Source: Brassica napus
Taxonomy: Eukaryota > Streptophyta > Magnoliopsida > Brassicales > Brassicaceae
DNA length: 64,000 nucleotides
Assembly (NCBI RefSeq): GCF_020379485.1
Contig: NC_063445.1
Coordinates: forward strand, 53,035,422 to 53,099,421
Reading direction: 5' to 3'
Part shown: positions 23,077-36,334 of the stretch, piece by piece
Layout of the letters: every line of letters starts with the position of its first letter
Position numbering within the stretch: position 1 is the first letter of the stretch
Made by a program: the position numbers and the translations under genes
Notes under the pieces: model-generated
Databases searched by the model: none
Seen by the model: only the letters and a program-made list of their open reading frames with translations
What the model was told of the DNA's origin: nothing

Positions 23077-26000
23077 CCGTGAGGACCCAGAAAACGATCA
23101 AGATATCTAATTGAAGCTCTTGCCAAGACGAATCAGTCAGTGCAAACCGTTTGTCGATCTGACCACCGACGCGCCCTCACGCACCGATACAGTGCGCACT
23201 GATTTGCCTTGGAACCCTAATCCGAACCCGACGAACCCTAATATGTTCTTGCAAGCGTTCCAGCTCGTGTTCATCCGATCAGCCCCAGCCCTAAGGCGTT
23301 CCTGATACTAGACAAACTCAGCCTCAGCTCCATCCGTTCTCAGCTTGCATCCCGGACAGCTACAACTCGCGTTCCCGATCAGACGCGTTCCGTTCCAGCT
23401 CGCGCCTCAGCACGCGTCCGTTCTAGCTCGTTCCAGCTCGCGTTCCCACTTGTTCCAGCTCGCGTCCCGTCCAGCTCGAGCTTCTCTTGGTGGTCCGGTT
23501 CTACAATCTTCAAAACCTAAAGGTATTTCGAATTCTGAAAACATGAATCGAATCTGGTTGTTTTGTAAAGATTGAAACCCTAAAATATAATCTCTAAAAG
23601 GATGAAAGCCATAGGATGATAGATCGATACCCTATGAGTAAATCGAAACTCTATAAGTTCGATCCAAACCCTAAAATCGAGATTTGATCCATTGATCAAT
23701 TAAAATCAGAACCTTGAAAGTTTTGAATCTCAAAATTAAACTCCCTTGATCTATGATCAAATCGAATTCCCAAAACCCTAATGATCTAGTTTAGATTGTT
23801 TAAAAATCAAAATCTGAAACTATATGATTAGGTTAAACTGTTCTAGACATGATCATACTTGTGGCCGTGTGGCCTTGTTGCATTCATACCTAAACCTAAT
23901 CACATTGATTGATTGCAATTGCACTTAGAATCTCATGTTAGGATGGTATTGAAATTGAAATTGAAATCAAGTATGATTGTTCTTTGCTTGGCCGATTAGC
24001 TTGCTTGTGTTGAGTACATTGTATAAACTGATAGAATGCATCTATGCTAGGATTGCAATTACACAACAAACTATATTCATTGATCCTGAATTGAATCATT
24101 AGCCGTGCGGCTTCTTTTCTTGTTTTGGCCATGTGGCTTCCTCATGGCCGTGTGGCTTCTTCTTGGCCATGAGGCATAAACCTTAGCCATAAGGCTTGCT
24201 TGCTTGATTGATTCTATTGATTGTGAGTTAAGTCAGCTAGATTGATTGCATATTGAATCTGAAACCCTAAATCTCGAATTTGAATCCCTAAGGGCCTTGA
24301 AACCCTAAATCGCATGATATTGATCCAAATTGAGTTTAGGTTTGATTCTTGTTATTTTGACTGATCTAATTGATGTCTTGAAAGCTAAGGTGCTAGATTA
24401 TTTTGATTCTCATAAAATCTGAAACCCTAGCCACATTTTGTATTGCTAAGATGATAAAACTCTAATTGGATCAACATAGATTGTTTGCATCATAGCTTGG
24501 CCGCGTGGCCTTTATTGCACCTTACTATCATAGTTGTGTGGCTTGCATACATCATATCACCTTGATCACATATAGAATCATAAAGCTAAGATCGTATGCA
24601 TCATATATCTATCTAGCCGTGTGGCCTCTTTGCTTGCATCATGACTGTATGACAGTGTGGCCTTGATTGTATTGCATTAAACCCTCATAGCCGTGTGGCT
24701 TACTTACTGATGCATTGATCATTACTTGATTGCTTGCTTGGACGCATCACACATCACCTAGGCCGTGTGGCCTCATTGCACATCACCCCTATAGTCGTGT
24801 GGCTTGTTTATTAGGAATGCATTAACTCGATTGTTTACTTGGTCACACGATTTATTTTCTTATAAAGATTGAGTGATATATGATTACAAATGTTGAAAAT
24901 CAGCAATCTAGATTATGCTGCCCTAAATCTCTTTTGAGATAATTATTTACAATGGGCATTATACACCGAGATTGTCCTGAAATCAAAGGGCCTCGATGAA
25001 TGTATCATCGAGGACAATAATGCAAGTGAAAGTAATAGATACAGGGCAATAATGATTACTCGCCAGCCCTAAGCCAATGAGGCTGCAGAAAATAAAATCT
25101 AAAGAAAGCAACCACGTCCATCATGATAAACCATACGGCTGTAACCGTGATGGATGGAAAGGACGTGGGCATAGCCAAACCACCTTATACGACCATGGAC
25201 ATAGGAATCTCTATAATCGTGGTTGTGGACCCAGTTTTGGCCATGGTTAAGGGAGAGGAGGCTGTGACATTTCTAAGCCACCACACTCGACCAAGTCAGT
25301 GTTCCATAAGATATGTAATGGGGAATCATTAGGCTAAAACATCTGATTGTCTAAAAAGAATAATGTTGATTTCGACTTCTGTGTTTGCTTTGTTTTATGT
25401 TTGTGATTTTCTTGAATTAAGAACTTATATTATAAGATGAATGAATGATTTTAGATATGACTAAGAAAGTGCCAATATATAAGGCAATGTTGCGGGTATA
25501 GTCAGTCTGATAAGGGCATGCGACCAGTATAGAATTGCCTAAAGGGCTACGGCTAGACTTAGTACATTGGCACCTAAAGAGGCTAAGTACATTGGTGCCT
25601 AAAAAGAGCATGCATGCTTGAAAGACCTAATGCTCTATATCCACCCATAGAAGCCCATTGAGTTTATAAGATATATGATATAAGAATGGTTTCCATATAG
25701 AAACAATGGGCAAAGGAAACAAAGAGTGGTCAAAACTATACATGCATTCTCTACTGATCTAGACTATGCAAAGATCAGTATGATAAGAGGCAAGAGCCAT
25801 GGTAACCAGATTGGTATACCCCACGAAAATTATACACTATATGGCATGACCGGATTAGCCATCCTGGTCTAAACTTGATGAAAAAGATTGATATTAAAAG
25901 GGCACACAGAGTTATCCCATAGTATCTCACGTTGTGTAACATGTACACAAGGGAAACTCATTAGGTTATAATGTCCCAAGCATCTGCAGATTATAGTATG

Positions 26001-28434
26001 ATCATGAGGGGGAGTGAGGACAAACCCGTGGTCCATGATCATACTATAAACACGGATATAACAGCTTGATAACAGCTTGGCCGTACAGGCTATTACCTAT
26101 AAGGTTCAGACTCTAAAGTCTATAAGCTTGGGGACATCACGAGTTTTACATGTATATAAGGTTAATATGCATCAGGCCATATAAGTGAACATAAATATTC
26201 TCATCTTAGATTGAATACGGGTCATGAGCCAGACATATACCATCTTAAGAGACTATTGAATAAACCACCACAGACATATGTGTAGTCTAAGATGAAACCT
26301 CAGAAGAGGATTGGGAATATATTTTGGATAAAAGTATGTCTTTCTCCCATGAGTTTTAAGAGACCTTGAGCCAAATATGGGTGATCAGATTGAGGTCAGG
26401 TGCACGGATTGCATGACTAATAAATCCGACTATCTAACATTAGAAAGAGAAAGTTATAAGCTGGTAAAGATTAAAAGAATGATAAGAGAAATAGAATGGC
26501 ATCAACCATCATTGTCTTGGCAAGATCCTCAGACTAAAAGTATGATTTAAGACGTCTAAAGAAAGATTATACAAAGCTAGCTAATCTAGATGCCAGACAC
26601 TGACCCGAAAAGAAAAGAAAAGAATGACTAAGTCATAACCAGCTTAGCACCAAACGAAATCTGATGTCCTAGAGACACAGTCAAATTGCTACAGAGTCTA
26701 TACAAGATAGACCAAAGTGTTCCATATGATAAGGAACCTCGGAAAGAAAAGGTGCATAGAATACAAATCCGAGGTCATAAGGAAACCAGACCAGACATTG
26801 AGAAAAGGCTGCACAGCTAAACATCTAAGGTACCAAACCATGTAGCTTGGGACGCCAAGCTACTAGGTAACAAAGGTCCTGGATAATGAAATCTCAAATC
26901 GATTAGATCATGTCTGGAACACAATGGAACCATATATAAGTGTCGACACATAAAGATATATTTGTACATAAGAGAGCAGCACTTGAACATAAAGATATAA
27001 ACGAGGATCAAAACCCACGAAAGAGTACTCATAAAGATTAAAGATTAGATTGAAAAGATAAACGTGAGGTTTAAAGTTCTATAAAGAAGAGATAGGCGTA
27101 TTGGCCATACATACATATACAGAAACGCCATCTGATATAAACCAGTGAAATAGATGGGTCTTGTGAGGGAAAAGAAACCGTGAGATATGGTACATGATCA
27201 CGAGGTCTAAAGGTGTTCATGTTTCCTACTAACAGCATACGATCATAGCTTGTTACACAAGGATACTCACAGAGACCATGGAACAGATTATAAGGAGATA
27301 AACTTCTATATGGTGGATGCTGCTACACAATTTAGAAATTGATAAAGGTATGGTCATAAGAAAGAAATTAGATTGACATACACTGATCTAGTAAGCAGCA
27401 TATGGATCACTGGATAAAGAACATCATTGTTCCTAAGCTGTTCATGGATTGAAACAAAGCAGCTGCATATATTATGTAAAAGAGTTGTATAAGAACAATC
27501 CAATTAGTCCATATACTTATAAAAGAGATTTGAATTCCTTGTGTTTACTTATACTAAACCAGCCTAAAGAAAGGTTAGTTGATTGATACATATTATCTAT
27601 TAAATCTGTGTGGGTGTCCGGCTAGAGGCGTTTGGCCCTTCTTCTTTGATCATGGCTAGTGAAAAGAAAGATCAGCCATCTTGTTGGCCGAGGTCCATGA
27701 CCTAATATGCGTGATATGGCCCACGGCAAGAAAGGTCATGGGACACCATCATATATTAAGATAGGACTGCAAAGACTAATGAATGTAGCATTGCCAAAGG
27801 CAAGAAGAGTCGATGGTCATGTATGAGGTCCATGAGTGTATTTGGCTGCAGAGCCATAGTTCAATGAGATTGTAAAACTCATTACAGCAATAATCATTGA
27901 TCACATCTTGATCTTAGACACTCATGAGACAAGTTATAAACATGTATAGGCGAGATCTATGACTCAACATGAATCGATCAGATTAGAGTGTGGTTGATAT
28001 ACATCTATGTAGAAAAGATGCACCAGGACATAGACTTATGACTTGAGATTACAAGTTCATGGCACCATGCTCAACATGTATATTGTCTGTAAGTCTGACT
28101 GACCAAATTAAGAGTAGTCGACAGCAAAGATTCACTTATTGACCATGCACACACGATGACATAAGACATGAGAAAAGACGGGAGAGGTCAAAGTAATCCA
28201 GTTACGGTTCAGTAATAAACTTGGCCGATTTGTTTACTTCCTACCTACACGTTCAGGAAGCTCACGCATCAGATGCGTAGGCTGAAGAACTTCCACTGAG
28301 GTTCACATCAGGGGGAGTAGTACGTGTTGTACTCTTTTTCCTTTATCATGGTTTTGTCCCACTGGATTTTTCCTGATAAGGTTTTAATGAGGCAACATTA
28401 AGCGTATTACAATCCCAGAATGGTTATGGCATCC
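23077..28434 (+). pseudogene. Copia gag-pol internal region, heavily decayed
   Basis: No long open frame survives, but scattered Copia blocks appear in order. A gag zinc-knuckle relic lies near 25290-25360 (MGNH then AKT, with stops). An integrase C-terminal block at about 26340-26450 is recognisable by the codons for LEPNMGD. A DPRTKxxxLEVxKII-like hinge lies at about 26500-26560. A NLADLFT-like end of RNase H at about 28215-28300 is followed by the polypurine tract. From 23100 to 24850 the leader is non-coding and carries many GGCCGTGTGGC motifs. Many stops and indels make it inactive. Confidence 0.65.
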
Positions 28435-28443
28435 AAGGGGGAG

Positions 28444-28742
28444 TGTTATAAATCAATTGGTGGATGTCCATAACCGGCCCGGTCCATAACCGGCCCAAAC
28501 CCTAGAGAGAGAGACGGTCCAAACCCTAGAGAGAGAGGCGGCGGCCGCGGCATGGAGAGAGAGGGAAAGTCGGCTAGAGACTTTCCATTCTTCTAGTTTT
28601 CCTATTTCATCTATGTTTATGATTTGTAATCTTTCCATTTATGTATTTCCATTTATCTCTCATGTAATCCTTATATAAAGGGATCTCTTATTCATTAATA
28701 AAACATAGAAATATTCAGACCTAAAACCTTCGTTTTACAACA
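28444..28742 (+). repeat. 3' LTR of the Copia element
   Basis: This 299-bp repeat starts TGTTATAAATC and ends TTTTACAACA. The TATA box TATATAAAG is at 28672-28680. It differs from the 5' LTR by a few substitutions and a roughly 24-bp length change around the CCTAGAGAGAGAG repeats (28500-28540), suggesting a moderately old insertion. Confidence 0.88.
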
Positions 28743-28838
28743 GGTTTATCGTTTTGTTCAATTTTGTATCTTTGTTTTTATGCGGTTTGACTTTTCTAAC
28801 AATATGTTTACATCTAGAACTGCATCTAAAACATTAAA

Positions 28839-29166
28839 GGATGATTGGAAGGAGCTGTAGCTTTATATTTTTACAATAGAAATAAATCTGTAGATTTTTT
28901 TTGCTGTGACTGTAAATAATTTTGCTGTAGAATATTACATGTAGGTTTAAAAAGATTCAAATACTTACATATAAATTTTCTAAAGCAAAAAAATAAGTGC
29001 TCTAGATTTATGGCTTTTCACAGCTAAAAATAAATAAAAAGGAAAGAAAAATCTGTAGCTTTAAAAAATCTTTACAAAGCATGATTGACAAAATTTTGGG
29101 CTATAGAAATAATTTAGGCCGTAGAGAGATCTTACAGCACTTCTAAAGCACTTGCCAATCAACCCC
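28839..29166. mobile_element. MITE-like element, probably hAT type
   Basis: The left end GGATGATTGGAAGGAGCTGTAG and the right end, in reverse complement GGGGTTGATTGGCAAGTGC, are imperfect inverted repeats. The interior repeats CTGTAG and CTGTAGATTTTT motifs in both orientations. I could not find a matching 8-bp target duplication. It belongs to the same family as the neighbour at 29190. Confidence 0.45.
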
Positions 29167-29189
29167 TAAGTGTTTATCTCCACAACCAA

Positions 29190-29466
29190 GGGTCCGATTG
29201 GTAATGGCTGTAGTTTTAAAATTTTTGCGGTAGAAAAAAATCTGTAGACTTTTTGGTGTGGCTTTAAATTTTATTGCTGTAGAATTTTGTGGAAATCACT
29301 AAAAAATTGCTTTGGATATTTGGATCTGCAGAACACTTATACATCTGTATGTTATTTCAAGAGTTATGGTTTCAAAAAAAAATTTAAAGCTTGATTGCTC
29401 TAAATTTGGTGCGGTAGAAATAAATAAGGATGTGGACAGCACCTACACCAACTACCAATCACCCCC
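29190..29466. mobile_element. MITE-like element, same family as its left neighbour
   Basis: It starts GGGTCCGATTGGTAATGGC and ends, in reverse complement, GGGGGTGATTGGTAGTTGG. The ends share GATTGGTA, and the interior has TCTGTAGA and GCGGTAGAAA motifs. It has no coding capacity and no clear target duplication. The 29467-29888 stretch to APRR4 has no other gene. Confidence 0.45.
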
Positions 29467-29888
29467 AAATCTAATACATTAAAGTTTAATAAAATAAATC
29501 ATTTTCACCAAAAAAAGTGAAAGACAATAATATAAAAAGAAAAAAAAAAGATGGAGTTTAACTTTCCTGAAAGCTTAACAAGTAAACAATAGTAGAATGA
29601 AAGGCGAAATTTTTTTCATAATCATCTTTATCAATTTATACGGATCTCAAAATCTAAAATTCTGTTGCAAAAAAATGTATTGGGGTCCACTTCAAATTTT
29701 CTAATTTAAAATGTTAAAATAATAATATGAGATAACCTAGATAGCCACGAGAACGTACATTATATAATTTGTTGTTTAAAAGGCTCTAGATTGCCAGACT
29801 CAATCAGAAACTTGCAGCAGTCAAGTCGAATATCCGGCCAGTGAAGACAGTGGTGGTCCGAATAGGGATCATCCATAACCCCTCCAAT

Positions 29889-32800
29889 ATGTTTACCTGC
29901 AACTTTCCTGAGGGTTTGCGGGTGTTGGTCTTTGTTGAAAATCTCCAAACTCTACTTTCATTGGAGAAGCATCTCCAAGATTTTCAATACAAAGGTAGCT
30001 ATTTGGGATATTCTTGTTTTTAGGAGTTTTTGAAGCTGATCAATTGATTCGTAATGTGCTAAATTCAGTGACTAGATGCCAAGAAGGGGCCGGAGCTATG
30101 CATCTGCTGCGCAATCATATGAACAAGTTCGATATTGCTATCATAGAAGCACAAAATTCAACTGTGGATATATTCAGATTGATTTCTGAAATTGCATCGG
30201 AAATTGATCTTCCAATCATTAGTAAGCATATGAATCAATAGTTTTAAAATGTTCATTAAATAAAATGCAACAACAAATTTTATTAAAAAACACGCTTTGA
30301 TTATTGCAGTAACATCTAAAGACGATTCAGTACAATCCGTAATCAACTGGATGAAGATTGGTGTTTGCGACTATCTTATTAAACCGATAAGACCTGAAGA
30401 TCTACGTTTTATTTTCAAACACGTGGTAAAGAAGATGCAAGTAGGGAAGAGGGTAGAGTCAGAAGAGAAAGCAACCGCCGAGAAGTCATCCTCTGTGGGA
30501 GATTCCACGATAAGAAACCCTAACAAGAGGAAAAGAAGCATGTTCATTGATGGACAAGTGGGGGAAAAGGATCAAGATCATGTTCGTGATTCCACCACCA
30601 AGAAAAGGCGAGTAGTGTGGGACAATGAGCTTAAAAAAAAGTTTCTGGATGCAATGGAAGACCTTGGCCCAGGTAGTGAGTCACATACATTAGGTTTAAT
30701 CATTTTAGATTTATTCTATCCATATATATATATGAACAGTGTGATTTTATGCAGAAGCTGTTCCCAAGAAAATTTTAGAGAGGATGAATGTTGTTGGCAT
30801 GACTCGAGAAAATGTAGCTAGCCATCTCCAGGTAACCTTTCTTCTACTACTAACCATGGCCTCACTTAATTAGATTTTTAGAAACCCAAACAAAAATAAA
30901 ATAAACATGATTTGCCTATAGAATATTTTAGATCAATTGTTTTATGTATATGGGATATAAAATTGCACCTCATATTTGGATTCAGGATATATCCTCATGC
31001 ATGTTCACCTTTAGTAGGGGATATACATAAGGTTTCGTGACTCGTGAGCCTTTAACTATAACTAGATCAAAGTCATCGTAAACATTTACGTGTACGCAGG
31101 GGCTGATCCAAAACCTTATATAGTATGGGGCAAACTTATATTATATGAGACCATGTAGTAAAGAATATTCAAATTAAAAGCACTAATGTAAACTTAGTAC
31201 TACTTTCTCAGGAAAAAAGACAAATTAGCATGGGGCACATGCCCCAAACACCTCTCACTTGCGTCCGCCCCTGCGTGTACGTCTATAGATAGCATAAATA
31301 TTTATTGTATACTTTTACTAACTCATAACACTTTTTAGGACCGTAGACAGGTAGACTTTAGGATGTACCATTTTCATAGGATGTACCATTGTATTTCCAA
31401 TGAAAAATAACGCATGCCCTCTTAAACCCTAGAACTCATGTTCTATAAAATTAAGAAAACATCAGGGGGGAGAAGAACACTTCTGACCAACCTAATAATA
31501 ATATCCTAACATGACATCCATATCCTAAGGACATGACATGACTGAGTTAATCGAACAAGACAACTAGAAGCTGAATCACGGCACTTCAAAGCTAGCAAAC
31601 AGCCAATTCTTGTGCCAAATATGGTCAATTCCATTGTGGGGCATTATATGGATTTAGACGAGTTTCTTTCTACATATATCTTTTGTGGTTCTATTTCTTA
31701 CTTTTGTTTTGTTTCAAAGAACATCTACAAACTTTGATTTGTAAAACTTTTGTTGAAAGCTTTCATGTGTAATTCTTTCAACTATTAATGCCTTGTCGAT
31801 ACTACTAATAACGTAGCTGTAAAAGTATTACATATAAGAAGCAGGCTTGAAATGAGTGTTATTTCTGCTGTGAAATGTTTTAGAGGCTTTCTTTTGTTTC
31901 CATTTTTCTTTTCAAGTTTTTAAACTTACTTTTATTGTGGTCATTTTTATTTTACAGTATAACTTATTATTGGTTTATTTATTTTAGTTAAATAATGTAT
32001 AGTGTTTCAAATGTAGAAAATATTAACTTGTTTATTATTTGTGTATGTGTTTTTAGCTAAACCACTATAAGAAAAAAGATGAATATTTGTAACATTGTTG
32101 TAATTTGGAACTATATATATAGAATAATTCATCAAAGATACACCACCAAATAATTAAATCAATATGAAATATGTATGTTCTTAAAACTTTCCGTACCAAA
32201 GGGAGTTCATATAGCTAGTGAATGTAGTTAGATGATTATTCTATAAATAACCTTAATAAAACAATTGGGAAATGATCTGCATTGTTGCTTTAAATGTATA
32301 TTATTAATCTTTTCTAAATTGGATGTGTAGAAACACCGGATGCTTCTAAATAAGCAGAAAAGTCAGAATGAGAACGATGAGAAGAAACGGTCTTTATTAT
32401 CGCCACAAGGAGGACTGCATAGTGGAGAAGGATCAAGTAAATTCTACAGAGGAAGCAATATTCAATTCTCAACCCAACATATCAGCAACATTCCTCATCA
32501 ACCTCTCAGACATCATCATGATGGAGTCCCTGTTGCCGTTTCCACTAGAAACCTACTGATGACTAACCAACATCACCATCAAACCTCAGATTTCACATGT
32601 ATTGAAAACGTAGAAGAGAGTTTGATTTATACTGAAGAAGACGGTGAGGTTTCAAACTTGGCTTCCTTCTTCACACAAAAATCCGAAGAGATGAGTTTGT
32701 CCCACTTACATGAGCCGGTGATGGCAACTACAATGCTTTCCAATGATAATCAGTTGTTTCCCAATCAACAACAGATGATGAATTTTCATGAACCATCCAT

Positions 32801-33057
32801 TTTGCATACACATTCGTTTCCTTTATCTCTCACACCTAGTTCCTTTCTTGATCAGGTACTATGCTTGTGCACTTCTTATGATTCTCTTTTGTTATGTGGA
32901 TCCATATCTTTAATCTATTTTGTGTGTGTGCTTCGTACAGAAAGAAACCATAATGATGATGAATGTAGATGAAGGACTACAACAATGGTTACTCAATGAA
33001 CAAGAACAGCCTAACCTAACTGATGAGAATAGGTTTTCGAGCATTAATCCAAGGTAG
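29889..33057 (+). CDS. APRR4: APRR4-like pseudo-response regulator with a GARP/MYB-like domain
   Basis: Six exons (29889-29994, 30069-30221, 30310-30672, 30755-30831, 32331-32855, 32941-33057) with GT-AG introns encode 446 residues. Residues 9-130 form a receiver-like domain. The phospho-acceptor Asp is replaced by Glu62 (FDIAIIEAQ) while the lysine of YLIKPIRP (Lys111) is kept, the hallmark of a pseudo-receiver that cannot enter a phosphorelay. Residues about 184-241 form the GARP-type DNA-binding motif ([11 protein letters not shown], then [17 protein letters not shown]), split over three exons. The C-terminus is rich in H, Q, N and S. It is a nuclear transcription-regulator candidate and the probable counterpart of At5g49240. 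Confidence 0.9.
31097..31273. mobile_element. hAT MITE (177 bp) in APRR4 intron 4
   Basis: Perfect 8-bp duplications CGTGTACG flank it (31089-31096 and 31274-31281). The ends CAGGGGCTGATCC and, in reverse complement, CAGGGGCGGACGC are inverted repeats typical of short hAT elements. It lies mid-intron, away from the splice sites, and accounts for part of the 1.5-kb intron length. Confidence 0.85.
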
Positions 33058-36000
33058 GGATCTGCAAGAAGGGATATATGGTTAAGGATCAGGGCCAAGC
33101 ATGAAACCCGAATTACAAGTAAGAAAATGCAGTCCGATCATATAGTTTAATGTTGTTCTTATTATTTTCTAGGGCTTAGACTTTAATATATATTCTAGGT
33201 GATGCTTTCTCCCTTCTCTCTTTTGTATATGTTTGTGTTAGCATGCATGGATTGCTTTGGATGCATGTCAAACCGTTTACTTTATTTACGCAAACGGAAT
33301 AAGAACTTGAAACTCTTGTCAATGGTTTCAATAAATATCCTACTCCAGCAGTTAATAAACATTGTGGTCGTGGTAGATCATACCATAACTTTTCTCAATA
33401 AACTTTTTTCCTTTCAATATTTTTCCCATTCCTTTCTATTTATCTGCACATGGATAAATTAAAGAGAACATCTATATTCACATAGATAAGTTAAAGAGAT
33501 AACATATTTACAGTCCTGCATATATATTCAAATATATAATTATATGCAAGCGTCCATTCATGTTCAACAGGTAAATATCTATCGATTTGAAACCACCAAA
33601 ATAGTTTCAAATCTATATAGATAACAGATCAAAACTCCGAAAAATGTTATCAAATAATTTATTTAAAGATATATATGATGTAGCCTACAAATTCTTAAGG
33701 TTGATTTTTTTTTATTTTGCATAAAATATTTTCTTAAACACTATCTATTTTTAGAAACTTAGAAGCAAGAGAAAATCTAGACTGCTAAAACAAACGAACT
33801 AGCCGACTGTTTTTGAGAGATACATAACGAGCGCCATCTATGCAGTAAAGTGAACAACTCTTATAAAAAAACTCCTAATAAAATTGTAAAGGCGTGACAT
33901 ATCTCAAGATTTCTTTTATTTTTTCCGTAATCTAATAAGTAACACTCATTCAACCAATGACCATAAGATTCTACTACAAATATAACTAAAACAGAAAAGA
34001 CGTATATGTTTTGAATATATCAAACTGCTAACAAAATACAAAATTACAGGCTCATTGAGCGTAACTCTCTATTATTTCTTTTCATGCAACGTAAAACAAA
34101 ACAAAGATAAGTGTGCCAACCAAAAAAATCATATTTATTTTCAATAAAAACAATAACACATAAATATTTGACACAAATCGTTCTTTGGATTTGTCTAAAT
34201 TTCAAAAATCGTAAACTTATTACATCTCCGGGTATCGATTATAGCGTATCAAACCTTTCGTGTAGACATCCAGTCATGGAGTTCTGCCAAGTTGTTTTAT
34301 CCATGATGAGATTGCCGAAAATTTCTTGAAGAAATGCTTGCTCATCTCCAACATTAATGGACGCTACAACAAACCATCATGCTATAATACTAAATAAAAA
34401 AATGATATGGCCTTCTAAGCCAAGTGAAATAATATTAATAATATTCTCAAATTCTCTGAAACTTTTTTATTGAGATGTGTTCATCTCCATAGTAAGTCGG
34501 ACGCTAACAAACCAAAATAAAAATTGACAGGGTTTTCTACGCAAGCTAAAAATTAGTTCATAGATACAAATGAACATCTCAAAAACATTCTTAGCCTTAA
34601 AACAAAAGCAAGGCAACCTATTAACGATAGCTTAATGATCAATTTTCTTGTTGATCAAGGTCACCTATCGATCTATATTGGACCCTTTTCGAGCATGCGA
34701 AATTTACATGGAGACTGAAAATTCCGCAGACTATAATTCGACATGGGACCTTTCGCTTAAAAACAAAAACAAAAACTAAAAAAAAAAAAAAAAAAGTAAC
34801 CATTGAGATTGAAAAACGAACTCGAACTTAGTGGAAGAAGTGAGATGAGTTCAAAAGAAAACTGTGTAAAGATGGGATGCCGCATTAAGGGTTTATATAG
34901 AAATCCTCAAAGGAAGTGAAAACCGTGTAAAGATTCTCGAAGAGTTTGAAATTATTAAAATATTCTTCAGAGATCTTTCTCTAGATTTTTTATTTATCTT
35001 ATGGTTATGGGATTAAACAAGTTTGAATCAGTAAACACTAATAATAATAATCTAAATATAATTTTATGCTAAGCCACAAAATATGTGGCTAAAGAATTAA
35101 CTTGGAAATATTTTGTGGGTAAATGATCGTTACATAATCCGTTGTCATCGTATGGATTAGCAAAACTCACTATTCTGTAGCCAAATAAACGATCATTACA
35201 ATTTTCGTTTGGATCAAAAAAGGCCAGCTCATTAACCCATTTACTCATTAGAAGGAGCAGATTCGAATTCCATACGAATGAGATGTGGCGTCGATATTTG
35301 ATGGAACTTGATAACTTATGTTTGGGATTAAACCACGAACATTTCTCAAAGATAAAACAATGTTCTTCGTCTGTTTAGCTGCGATTCAACGACACTAAAT
35401 GGGATCAACAGAAGTTGGTAAGACAAACGCCTTTACCTCCGAAAGACGGTGACAAAAGAGTAAACGAATCAGATAATAAAAAGCTAGCCAAACAAAAAAA
35501 TTACAACGTTTTATTTCAAACAGCTCAAGCCACATTGGGTAAAAGATTTTCATTTTACAGAACATATTAATCAATCAAGAAATCAAGAACTTATATTATA
35601 TATATTATGAAGTGTCAAATTCTTAACTTCTCTGCTTTAGTTCAAGGAATAGTTCACTTGTAAAATTCACCTGAACTCAGCAAGAATACAAAACCAAATG
35701 CTCAGCTCTTAACAAAGAAGAGGGTGTGGTTTTACTACTACTCAAAACAAAGCAAACGACCCTATCTAACGGTGTAACAACTATCTTAGCCAATTAAAGC
35801 TATACCTCTATTTTACACATTACGATACTATATATTGAAACCAAGTATTCTTGAGACAGTTGATCTTTGTTTCACTGCCTCAACGATTGCTTCTGGTTAA
35901 CTGCCACCACATAAACAGTTTACTCTCTTTGTTTTTGGCGTTCATATATTAACGGTCTGTAGCTTATACGGATTAAAAATGAAGGTCGCGTATATAAAAC

Positions 36001-36334
36001 TGTTCTTGGTCTCAGGCTCAGCGAAACAAAGGGGAATCAACATTACTTTTATAAATACTCTAGCCTGTTATAGAAAAACGGAAAGATATGTGGTGGAGAA
36101 AAGCTGGCCATTAAATTTTATTTTATTGCATGTGTATTTCGAATTTCCAACGGTGCACATTACACAATAATTGAAATAGTATATTGTCTGATTTAACGAC
36201 GATCACATGTTACAATGATTAAACAGATACTAGTGGCCGTGAGTTTAGCTGATTAATAGATACTGTTACAGTAAATGTCTGACTATAAACTCTATTAGAC
36301 GATGTTATGAACGACAGAATTAGTTAATTAGCAG
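33058..36334. other. Intergenic region; no assured gene
   Basis: The region is AT-rich with short open frames only. A possible minus-strand promoter has TATATAAA at about 34896-34903. Further along that strand, a 34250-34370 segment could encode a short acidic C-terminus (INVGDEQAFLQEIFGNLI), but I recognise no family and no intact exon chain. COBL9, expected here by Arabidopsis order, is not seen. Confidence 0.4.

Larger units (their letters stand above)
16988..28742 (+). mobile_element. Decayed Copia LTR retrotransposon interrupted by a CACTA element
   Basis: Two LTRs (16988-17262 and 28444-28742) bound the element. It is flanked by perfect 5-bp duplications GGTTT (16983-16987 and 28743-28747). 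A polypurine tract AAGGGGGAG (28435-28443) precedes the 3' LTR. Removing the nested 5.7-kb CACTA leaves about 6 kb. The internal region keeps recognisable but stop-ridden remnants of gag and pol in the Copia order, so the element is not autonomous. Confidence 0.88.

Noticed and set aside
23111..23575. Arginine/serine-rich open frames after the inner CACTA
   Set aside because: They lie in the non-coding leader of the Copia element and match no gag motif.
28831..29485. Target duplications of the two MITE-like elements
   Set aside because: Only a loose ATCTAA-ACATTAAA similarity flanks the pair and it is offset from the ends; not convincing.
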